Shown: positions 1 through 4,963 of the stretch, in pieces
How the letters are laid out: every line of letters begins with the position of its first letter
How positions within the stretch are numbered: the stretch's first letter is position 1
From: Rhodospirillaceae bacterium
GTDB taxonomy: Bacteria; Pseudomonadota; Alphaproteobacteria; Micavibrionales; UBA2020
Assembly: GCA_003524565.1 (NCBI GenBank)
Contig: DQGU01000103.1
Coordinates: 1 to 15,634, forward strand
Direction: 5' to 3'
Length of the DNA stretch: 15,634 nucleotides
Position numbers and translations under genes: made by a program
Notes under the pieces: model-generated
Databases searched by the model: none
Told to the model about the DNA's origin: nothing
The model's input: the letters and a program-made list of their open reading frames with translations, nothing else

Positions 1-660
1 GCCTGCCTGATGGCCAGCCCCGCGCTTGTCGCCGATTGTATTGATGCGATGAAACAGGCCGTGGATATTCCGGTCACCGTCAAAACCCGCATTGGGATTG
101 ACGAGCAGGACAGCTATCAATTCCTGCTGGATTTCGTCGGCCCGATTGCAGAAAAAGGCTGCCGCACCTTTATTATCCACGCGCGCAAGGCATGGCTGAA
201 CGGCCTGAGCCCGGCGGAAAACCGCACCATCCCGCCCCTGAAGTGGGAAACGGCCTACCGCCTGAAACAGGATTTTCCGCAGCTGGAAATCATCCTGAAC
301 GGCGGTATCAAGACGACGGCGCAAATCAATGATGCGCTTCAGCATCTGGACGGCGTGATGGTCGGGCGCGAGGCGTATCAGAATCCCTATTTCCTCGCGC
401 AGGTCGAACGCGATGTTTTCGGTACAACCGATGTGCGCAGCCGCCACGGCGTGGTGGATGCCCTGATGCCCTATGTGGAAAAGAATTTACAGAACGGAAC
501 TCCGCTCAAGGACATCAGCCGGCACATCCTCGGCCTGTTTCAGGGGATGGGCGGCGCACGGCGCTGGCGTCAAATCCTCAGCAGCGAAGCGTATAAACCC
601 GCGGCTGGCATGGATGTCATACGCGCGGCGCTGGCGGCGGTGGACGACGGCGGCAGCTAG
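1..660 (+). CDS. dusA: tRNA-dihydrouridine synthase DusA, C-terminal part (5' end outside window)
   Basis: Reduces uridine to dihydrouridine in the D-loop of tRNAs (U20/U20a for DusA) using FMN and NADPH. The frame is open to the left edge. The visible part begins just after where the family's catalytic-cysteine GCPS segment would lie, so that residue is not in the window. What can be seen matches DusA closely by recall: PVTVKTRIGID, the FIIHARKAWLNGLSP block, ENRTIPPL, the FMN-binding NGGIKT strand, GVMVGREAYQNP, and the helical tRNA-binding C-terminus with HILGLFQGMGGARRWR. The HARKAWL and GREAYQNP signatures favour DusA over DusB or DusC. The stop is TAG at 658-660. No clear terminator follows, only a weak 5-bp hairpin near 703-716. 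Identification is firm; the missing start is due to the window edge. Confidence 0.95.
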   Translation, partial: ACLMASPALVADCIDAMKQAVDIPVTVKTRIGIDEQDSYQFLLDFVGPIAEKGCRTFIIHARKAWLNGLSPAENRTIPPLKWETAYRLKQDFPQLEIILNGGIKTTAQINDALQHLDGVMVGREAYQNPYFLAQVERDVFGTTDVRSRHGVVDALMPYVEKNLQNGTPLKDISRHILGLFQGMGGARRWRQILSSEAYKPAAGMDVIRAALAAVDDGGS

Positions 661-761
661 CGTTCCGTAAAAAGCGGCAGGGCGTACGAACAGGCGGACG
701 GTCAAGTTCCTGAACTCACTTCAAAATCATATAAGAAACTCTATTTCTTTGCCCGCAAGAT

Positions 762-770
762 TGATATACT
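762..770 (+). promoter_or_regulatory. Extended -10 promoter for the 208-aa gene
   Basis: TGATATACT fits an extended -10 element (TGN followed by TATACT at 765-770). No good -35 hexamer lies 16-18 bases upstream. The inferred transcription start near 777 leaves a leader of about 16 bases before the ATG at 793. The assignment is inferred from sequence only. Confidence 0.4.
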
Positions 771-785
771 TTAACGCGGTTAAAG
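769..785. promoter_or_regulatory. 17-bp perfect palindrome, candidate operator
   Basis: CTTTAACGCGGTTAAAG has 7-base inverted arms around a GCG centre. It overlaps the end of the -10, the presumed transcription start and the first G of the GGGG ribosome binding site (785-788) of the next gene. That position suits a repressor operator. The binding protein is unknown. Confidence 0.35.
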
Positions 786-792
786 GGGAACC

Positions 793-1419
793 ATGCAACC
801 ACTCTGGACAAGATTGAATCGGGACGACGCGCATCAGGTATTGAACCGCCTGAGTGGTTCGCGCGACGCCGTCGTATTCTCCAAAGAAGCGACCGAAGTT
901 TCGTGGCGCTCTTTGCCGTTTTACAACAAGTATAAACTCTACCGTCTCATCAACTACGCGACGATGCCGACGTTCAGCCTCACCTATCTCAGTGACGGCA
1001 ACGAATTCATCACGCTCGACGGTACCGCGAACCCGATTTACACCGCGAACGAAAAAGACCCCGTGCGCCTGAACGAGATGAACGTCGTGAACTATCTCGA
1101 CTTCTTCTTCACCAACGTACAGGGTAGCGAAGGCGACGTCTTCCTTATCAAAGATCCGAAGAAACTGCCGTTCCTGAGCGCGCTTACCAAAGAGCAGCGC
1201 GAGAGCGTCTATTCCGGCTTCAAACCCGTGCAGGTATCGCAAAACGCGGCCGCGAATACATTCCGCGTGACCGGTACGCTTTACTACGGCGGCGGCCTTA
1301 TTTCTTCGACCATCATTGTGCAGAACGACGGCAAGATTGAGTTTCAAGACCAAAGCCTGCTGCTCAACGGTATCTATTTCCCCTACAGCCCCTACAGTCA
1401 AGGCTGGCTGGAAGCATAA
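793..1419 (+). CDS. Unrecognised conserved-looking 208-aa protein
   Basis: I do not recognise this family. The 208-residue product has no signal peptide, membrane segment or low-complexity region. It reads as one soluble alpha/beta domain, aromatic-rich (many Tyr and Phe), with a basic and helical N-terminal third (LNRDDAHQVLNRLSG), a middle NVVNYLDFFFTN segment, and a C-terminal beta-rich part (TLYYGGGLISSTIIVQNDG). The start at 793 is supported by the ribosome binding site AGGGGAA six to nine bases upstream and by the extended -10 promoter before it. Codon use matches a real gene, and the long frame on the opposite strand is a shadow. The next gene (171 aa) follows after 52 bases and may be co-transcribed. 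No function is assigned. Confidence 0.75.
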   Translation: MQPLWTRLNRDDAHQVLNRLSGSRDAVVFSKEATEVSWRSLPFYNKYKLYRLINYATMPTFSLTYLSDGNEFITLDGTANPIYTANEKDPVRLNEMNVVNYLDFFFTNVQGSEGDVFLIKDPKKLPFLSALTKEQRESVYSGFKPVQVSQNAAANTFRVTGTLYYGGGLISSTIIVQNDGKIEFQDQSLLLNGIYFPYSPYSQGWLEA

Positions 1420-1471
1420 GGCGCCGCAGCGTAACGCATATATATCGGCGCGCATTTAAGGACAGACTGTC

Positions 1472-1987
1472 ATGACACCAGAAGCCCAGAAGCTGAACGA
1501 CCTTCTTAAACCCGGCCAGCCCCTGCCCAGCGACGAGGTCATGGTTTCCACCGCGCTTGATATTCTGAACCACAGCGCGCACGGACAGCAGCTGGTCGAT
1601 TTCGTACGCATCAACAACATCGCGCTGCGCATCATGTCCACGCCGCAGCCGACGACCTATCTGCCCGAACCGAAACTTGCCTATATCGGCTTCAACCGTA
1701 ACAATCCGGTATCCCCCAGCCGCTTCGTGCTGATGCTGGCGGGCATTCTGCGTGAAGCGCAGCAGGAAAGCGCGGGCATTAAAAACCCGCACCTGCAAGC
1801 CCCGCTGGAAGAGCACATGAAAATCAGCATGGCGAAGCATGAAGACAAACTATGGTACATGTGTACCGTAGCCTGCGAGCTCAATGACATCTCAACCTTT
1901 ATGGAATACAATTTTCTTGACGAATTAAGAAAAATGGGTCACGATGAGTCATTAGAATTGTACTTGAAGCAAGAAAAACGCAAATAA
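1472..1987 (+). CDS. Unrecognised 171-aa protein
   Basis: No confident family. The 171-residue product is soluble and mostly helical, has no signal peptide, and ends in a lysine-rich tail. The segment SRFVLMLAGILREAQQE (about residues 82-98) faintly recalls the HExxH-type helix of small putative metallopeptidases, but the histidines and glutamate of such a motif are absent, so at most it would be an inactive relative. The start at 1472 has TAAGGA as ribosome binding site; an 11-base palindrome GACAGACTGTC lies between it and the ATG. The 52-base gap from the previous gene and the 12-base gap to the next small ORF suggest one transcript ending at the terminator at 2263-2289. Confidence 0.75.
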   Translation: MTPEAQKLNDLLKPGQPLPSDEVMVSTALDILNHSAHGQQLVDFVRINNIALRIMSTPQPTTYLPEPKLAYIGFNRNNPVSPSRFVLMLAGILREAQQESAGIKNPHLQAPLEEHMKISMAKHEDKLWYMCTVACELNDISTFMEYNFLDELRKMGHDESLELYLKQEKRK

Positions 1988-1999
1988 AGGGTGGGACAC

Positions 2000-2161
2000 A
2001 TGGTTTTGAAAGCAATCGAAGGCTTCTCTGCTCTGACTGAAGCACGCGAAATCAAGGCACAGATTAATTTCCGCATCGGCGGCGCAAGCATTGCCGAACT
2101 TTCCGCAAACGCCAGCATGGAACGCGGCGGCCCGAAACACGAGGCGCCGGCCAACGGCTAA
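2000..2161 (+). CDS. Small unrecognised protein, 53 aa
   Basis: This short frame starts at ATG 2000, twelve bases after the preceding stop, with AAAGGG about ten bases upstream. It ends in TAA at 2159-2161. The product starts MVLKAIEGFSALTEAREIKA, continues with an IGGASIAELSANASMERGG segment, and ends in a Pro/Gly-rich tail (KHEAPANG). It has no membrane segment or cysteine. The N-terminal 30 residues could form an amphipathic helix. Tight spacing behind the 171-aa gene and the terminator about 100 bases downstream support it as the last gene of that transcript. No homologue is recognised; it could still be a spurious frame. Confidence 0.5.
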   Translation: MVLKAIEGFSALTEAREIKAQINFRIGGASIAELSANASMERGGPKHEAPANG

Positions 2162-2220
2162 ACAGTCCCATCGGCCAAAAGCCGCGGATTTGCTGGAAAA
2201 AATAAGGGCTCTCCCCTTTC

Positions 2221-2256
2221 GATTCGTAGCGATTCGGCCAGATTCGAATGAGAATC
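2221..2256. promoter_or_regulatory. Cluster of four GANTC (CcrM-type) methylation sites
   Basis: GATTC starts at 2221, 2231 and 2241, and GAATC starts at 2252. Spacing is 10, 10 and 11 bases, so all lie on about the same helix face. The first three share GATTCG. GANTC is the recognition site of the alphaproteobacterial cell-cycle methylase CcrM (established knowledge). Whether this organism has CcrM cannot be seen here. Confidence 0.5.
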
Positions 2257-2260
2257 ATTC
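2246..2260. promoter_or_regulatory. Fur-box-like palindrome GAATGAGAATCATTC
   Basis: Six-base inverted arms (GAATGA and TCATTC) surround GAA. The AATGAGAATCATT core resembles classical Fur boxes. It sits just before a strong terminator and not at an obvious promoter, so a regulatory role is doubtful. As RNA it would be a small hairpin. Confidence 0.25.
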
Positions 2261-2262
2261 AC

Positions 2263-2289
2263 AAAAACGCCCCCTCGGGGGCGTTTTTT
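2263..2289 (+). terminator. Strong rho-independent terminator (works in both directions)
   Basis: An 11-bp stem (AAAAACGCCCC pairing with GGGGCGTTTTT) closes a CTCG loop and runs into six T residues. The A-rich left arm gives a T-run on the opposite strand too. It ends the transcript carrying the 208-, 171- and 53-aa genes. Confidence 0.9.
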
Positions 2290-2304
2290 CATGCTCGACA
2301 AGCC

Positions 2305-2313
2305 TGTGAATAA
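2305..2313 (-). promoter_or_regulatory. DnaA-box-like site
   Basis: On the minus strand this reads TTATTCACA, which fits the relaxed DnaA box consensus TTWTNCACA. Together with the site at 2352-2360 it forms an imperfect inverted repeat (CCTGTG... and ...CACAGG) around an A+T-rich stretch. Confidence 0.3.
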
Positions 2314-2334
2314 GTTTTTATAATACCTTCATAT

Positions 2335-2349
2335 TTAAGAATAAATTAA
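2335..2349 (+). promoter_or_regulatory. CtrA-type box TTAA-N7-TTAA
   Basis: TTAAGAATAAATTAA has the exact two TTAA half-sites seven bases apart that define the full CtrA box of alphaproteobacteria. It lies in A+T-rich DNA, where chance matches are more likely. It is 32 bases upstream of the TTGACA at 2381. Confidence 0.4.
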
Positions 2350-2351
2350 CT

Positions 2352-2360
2352 TCATCCACA
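2352..2360 (+). promoter_or_regulatory. DnaA-box-like site, one mismatch
   Basis: TCATCCACA differs from the strict box TTATCCACA at one base. It is oriented opposite to the site at 2305-2313, with the CtrA-type box between them. Confidence 0.25.
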
Positions 2361-2380
2361 GGCATTATGGCTTATCATGT

Positions 2381-2409
2381 TTGACAACCTTCGCTTTATT
2401 TCGCATTCT
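2381..2409 (+). promoter_or_regulatory. Putative sigma-70-type promoter for the 50-aa ORF
   Basis: A perfect -35 TTGACA (2381-2386) is followed after 17 bases by CATTCT (2404-2409), a weak -10 matching three of six positions. The inferred start near 2416 leaves a leader of about 80 bases. No other gene-like frame is seen between 2162 and 2495. Confidence 0.4.
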
Positions 2410-2495
2410 AAAGCTGTAGGGCAATTTAATTTCCTCCAAAGAAGCTAGAGACCCCAACAAACAAAAAGAACAACACTTTTAAACGAGGTGCGGCC

Positions 2496-2648
2496 ATGAC
2501 GTTGAACAAATTCGATTTCGACAAAACCAGCGAAGCAAAAGCATACGGTGCGGCTATCGTTGCCCGCGTTGAAACGGGCCGTGAAGCGATTGAGCCGACC
2601 GCACGCCGCGCGGCTACCCTGCAGCCCTCTGCTATCGCTGCGGCATAA
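2496..2648 (+). CDS. Small unrecognised protein, 50 aa
   Basis: A 50-residue frame runs from ATG 2496 to TAA 2646-2648, with CGAGGTG about eight bases upstream as ribosome binding site. The product starts MTLNKFDFDKTSEAKAYGAA, has a central IVARVETGREAIEPTARRAA helix-like segment, and ends in an alanine-rich tail. It has no cysteine, signal peptide or membrane segment. It is a single-gene unit: promoter candidates and a CtrA-type box lie upstream, and two GNRA-looped hairpins lie downstream. Codon use is normal for the window. I recognise no family. A short, probably well-translated protein is the best reading; a regulatory RNA with a fortuitous frame is the alternative. Confidence 0.55.
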   Translation: MTLNKFDFDKTSEAKAYGAAIVARVETGREAIEPTARRAATLQPSAIAAA

Positions 2649-2663
2649 GGCACAAAAGACTTT

Positions 2664-2675
2664 CTCCGCAAGGAG
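2664..2675 (+). other. Small GCAA-looped hairpin in the 3' untranslated region
   Basis: CTCC-GCAA-GGAG forms a 4-bp stem with a GNRA tetraloop between the stop of the 50-aa ORF and the longer hairpin at 2682-2711. It may be a 3' untranslated structure. The GGAG looks like a ribosome binding site but no start codon follows at useful spacing. Confidence 0.3.
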
Positions 2676-2681
2676 TAACCA

Positions 2682-2711
2682 GAAAGGCCCGGTTGCAAAA
2701 CCGGGCCTTTC
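2682..2711 (+). terminator. Hairpin terminator after the 50-aa ORF
   Basis: A perfect 13-bp stem (GAAAGGCCCGGTT with its complement) closes a GCAA tetraloop. The T-tract is short (CCTTTCC then TGTT), so termination may be partial, but stem length and position make it a likely terminator. Confidence 0.65.
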
Positions 2712-2714
2712 CTG

Positions 2715-2743
2715 TTGACGTAACACCCCCGCCCCTCTACCCT
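2715..2743 (+). promoter_or_regulatory. Putative promoter of the ankyrin/methyltransferase operon
   Basis: TTGACG (2715-2720), a 17-base spacer, then TACCCT (2738-2743). The -10 is weak (three of six matches). A start near 2750 would leave a leader of about 14 bases before the ATG at 2764. Confidence 0.4.
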
Positions 2744-2763
2744 GTGATTACACAGGAAAACCA

Positions 2764-3456
2764 ATGTTTATAAAGTATTCGGACCCCGAAGCCGCCAAGG
2801 ACGTATTCAAGGCTGTTCAGGATGAAGACCTGAATAACCTGCGCTTTTTCATGACCGATGGCGCGGATATCGATATGCGTAACGAACACGGCCAGACCCT
2901 GCTGCACACAGCCATTCTGGGCGGCAAAATGGTTGCCGCGCGCTTCCTGCTCGATGCGGGCGCAGATGCGGATATTCACGGCGGGCAAGCCGGCTATACA
3001 GCCCTTCATTGGGCGGCCTATAAAAAGAGCGAGGATATGACGCGCCTTATCCTCGAATACACCGAACAGCTGGAAAAAACCGACGGCCAATCCATGACCG
3101 CCCTGCAACTGGCGGCCTTCATGGGGGCGAAAGACGTGGTTGCCGCACTGGCCGAGGCCGGCGCCGATTTCCGCCGCACCGATGCCTTCGGACATACCCC
3201 CGCCGCCATCGCGCAGCAGCGCGCGGGCGAGGACTGGAACGGCGAAGGCCGCCGCTTCATCGAAACCTCCACCTATCTGTTCCAGCTGATGAATAACGGC
3301 CTGCCCGCAAAACAGCAAATGCAGCCGCCTGCAGCCCCCGCCTATTCACCCGAGCAGTTCTCGCAGGATATGGACGCGCTCGACAAGCTGAACCCCGACC
3401 CGGACCGCTTCCGTCTCAATGGCGGCAACCGCGGCCATAAACCGCCCACACCTTAA
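2764..3456 (+). CDS. Ankyrin-repeat protein, 230 aa
   Basis: A protein-interaction protein built from about four ankyrin repeats: residues 10-43, 44-77 (TLLHTAILGG... LLDAGADADI), 78-110 (TALHWAAYKKS) and 111-143 (TALQLAAFMGAKDVV... EAGADF), with a degenerate cap at TPAAIAQQ. There is no signal peptide or membrane segment, so it is probably cytoplasmic. After a Pro/Gln-rich linker (about 181-195) the tail holds LDKLNPDPDRFRL (206-218), nearly repeated in the second ankyrin protein at 4277-4957. The start is supported by AGGAAA five to ten bases upstream. The methyltransferase follows after 32 bases without a terminator, so the two are probably co-transcribed. The partner is unknown. Repeat assignment is firm; the function is not. 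Confidence 0.9.
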   Translation: MFIKYSDPEAAKDVFKAVQDEDLNNLRFFMTDGADIDMRNEHGQTLLHTAILGGKMVAARFLLDAGADADIHGGQAGYTALHWAAYKKSEDMTRLILEYTEQLEKTDGQSMTALQLAAFMGAKDVVAALAEAGADFRRTDAFGHTPAAIAQQRAGEDWNGEGRRFIETSTYLFQLMNNGLPAKQQMQPPAAPAYSPEQFSQDMDALDKLNPDPDRFRLNGGNRGHKPPTP

Positions 3457-3488
3457 AAAAAAGCAAAGTTGAAAGACACAGCCCCATC

Positions 3489-4259
3489 ATGACCGCCACC
3501 GCACAAGCCGTACAAACGCCGAAGCATACTGCAGAAGCCCCCTATTGCCGCGCCTGTTTCGCCGCGCTCGACCCCGCCCGCTCCCGCGGGGAGAAAAGCG
3601 GCTACAAGCTGCTGTCCTGCGCGGCCTGCGGCACGGTGACGGTTGACCCGTTCCCGACGGCGGATGAATTGACTGCCTATTATCAGGCCTACGAAGGCTC
3701 GCGCCTTTACAAACCGAAGGAAGCCAAGAAAATCCGCCGTGCGGCGGGGCGTATCCGCCGTGCCAAAAAATACATCAAGGCGGCATCCTTCCTCGACGTT
3801 GGCTGCAACTGCGGCTTTACCGTCAAGGCCGCATTAAACGAAGGCCTCGCCGCGCGCGGTATCGACGTCGATGCCGAAGCCGTCAAATACGCAGCCGAAG
3901 CCTACGGCCCCCACTTCAATGCGATTTCTGTCGAAGATTACGCCGCGCAAGGCAACAAAGCAGACATCGTCTATACCAGCGAAGTCATCGAACATGTGCC
4001 GAACCCCGACTCTTTCGTCAAAGCGATTGCCGACATCCTTCCCGCCGGCGGCATCCTTTACCTGACAACGCCGCAGGGCAACCACTGGTCTTATCCCAAA
4101 GACATTTCAAACGTCAAAACCGTGCATCCGCCGTCGCATATCACCTATTTTTCTAAAAAGGGTATTGCGCTGCTGCTGGAGAAACACGGCATCAAGGTTG
4201 AAAAGTTTTTCTTTTCGCTGAAGCCAGGCATTCGCCTGATTGCCCGCAAAGTCAAATAG
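3489..4259 (+). CDS. Class I SAM-dependent methyltransferase with N-terminal zinc-ribbon-like motif
   Basis: The 256-residue product has two Cys pairs, C20-x2-C23 and C44-x2-C47, typical of a small zinc ribbon seen at the N-terminus of Methyltransf_23-like proteins. A Rossmann SAM-binding domain follows. Motif I is FLDVGCNCG (101-109), where a G-rich VGCGTG is usual, so a Cys replaces one Gly. GIDVDAEAV (124-132) is the acidic motif II strand, YTSEVIEHVPNP (162-173) is motif IV with the EVIEHV signature, and LPAGGILYLTTP (184-195) is motif V/VI. The substrate is unknown; relatives often modify sugars, lipids or quinone-like molecules. No strong ribosome binding site is visible, which suggests translation coupled to the upstream ankyrin gene. 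The second ankyrin gene follows after 17 bases, so it lies between two ankyrin genes. Confidence 0.88.
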   Translation: MTATAQAVQTPKHTAEAPYCRACFAALDPARSRGEKSGYKLLSCAACGTVTVDPFPTADELTAYYQAYEGSRLYKPKEAKKIRRAAGRIRRAKKYIKAASFLDVGCNCGFTVKAALNEGLAARGIDVDAEAVKYAAEAYGPHFNAISVEDYAAQGNKADIVYTSEVIEHVPNPDSFVKAIADILPAGGILYLTTPQGNHWSYPKDISNVKTVHPPSHITYFSKKGIALLLEKHGIKVEKFFFSLKPGIRLIARKVK

Positions 4260-4276
4260 ACAACGGAGTTACGCCC

Positions 4277-4957
4277 ATGCCCGCGCCGCGCAAAACGCCT
4301 CGTTCCGCTTTTAACAAAACCATGACACGCGAATTGTTCCGTGCGCTGGAAAGCAGCGAGCATGAAAACCTGACCGCTTTGGTCGATGCCGGAGCAGATT
4401 TGTCTGCGCGCGACAGCGATGGGCGCACGCCGCTGATGGTCGCGGCGGACAACCGCTCCGACGATGCCGTGAAAATTCTTTTGCAGCTGGGGGCGGATAT
4501 CAACGCCGTATCGACGCAGGAAAAAATGACCGCCCTGCACTACGCCGCCAAAAATTCGGACACCGACACGCTGAAAGAATTGATTGCAGGCAAGGCGGAT
4601 TTGAACATTAAAGACATCAAAGGCCTGACGCCGCTGCATCATGCCGCCATCGAAGGCGACGATGACAACGTCGATTTACTAGTCGCGGCAGGCGCGGATG
4701 TGCTGGCCAAAGACAATCTCGGCCGCACGGCGGCAAAACATGCCGACAAAAAAGCCGCAGATGAAAACCATTTCATGGCGGAGCGGTATCACAAAATCGC
4801 TCTCAACCTTTCCCTGCGCGAGGTTGCGGCGCAGCGCGAAATCGAGCGCAAAGCCGCGGAAGACGCCGAGCGCAAGGCCGTCGAAAAAGACCTCGACCGC
4901 ATTTCAAACGGTTTCGACCCCGACCGCTTCAAACTCAAGCCGCCGCGGAAGAAATAA
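4277..4957 (+). CDS. Ankyrin-repeat protein, 226 aa
   Basis: Four ankyrin repeats span about residues 16-150: LVDAGADLSARDSDGR ends the first, then TPLMVAADNRSDDAVKILLQ, TALHYAAKNSDTDTLKELI and TPLHHAAIEGDDDNVDLLV, with a degenerate fifth cap (TAAKHADKKAA). A charged helix about 180-205 (alternating Glu, Lys, Arg, Ala) looks like a short coiled coil. The tail LDRISNGFDPDRFKL (206-220) matches the tail of the first ankyrin protein. It is probably cytoplasmic. The ATG at 4277 has CGGAG eight to nine bases upstream; a later in-frame ATG at 4322 lacks one. The flavoprotein gene starts six bases after its stop, so the two are translationally coupled. The repeats are not near-identical to the first ankyrin protein, so this is not a recent duplication. 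Confidence 0.9.
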   Translation: MPAPRKTPRSAFNKTMTRELFRALESSEHENLTALVDAGADLSARDSDGRTPLMVAADNRSDDAVKILLQLGADINAVSTQEKMTALHYAAKNSDTDTLKELIAGKADLNIKDIKGLTPLHHAAIEGDDDNVDLLVAAGADVLAKDNLGRTAAKHADKKAADENHFMAERYHKIALNLSLREVAAQREIERKAAEDAERKAVEKDLDRISNGFDPDRFKLKPPRKK

Positions 4958-4963
4958 ACCATC

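Noticed and set aside
727..1455. Open frame on the minus strand (242 codons) opposite the 208-aa gene
   Set aside because: It mirrors the G+C-rich codon structure of the + strand gene, has no ribosome binding site, and the + strand gene has a promoter-like element and AGGGG.
2221..2256. Direct repeats GATTCG as a CRISPR or iteron array
   Set aside because: Only three six-base copies with 4-base gaps; too short for CRISPR repeats and no adjacent rep or cas gene.
2221..2500. Chromosomal replication origin
   Set aside because: Only one good and one imperfect DnaA box and one CtrA box, no origin-linked genes (hemE, dnaA, dnaN). Kept only as an origin-like or promoter element.
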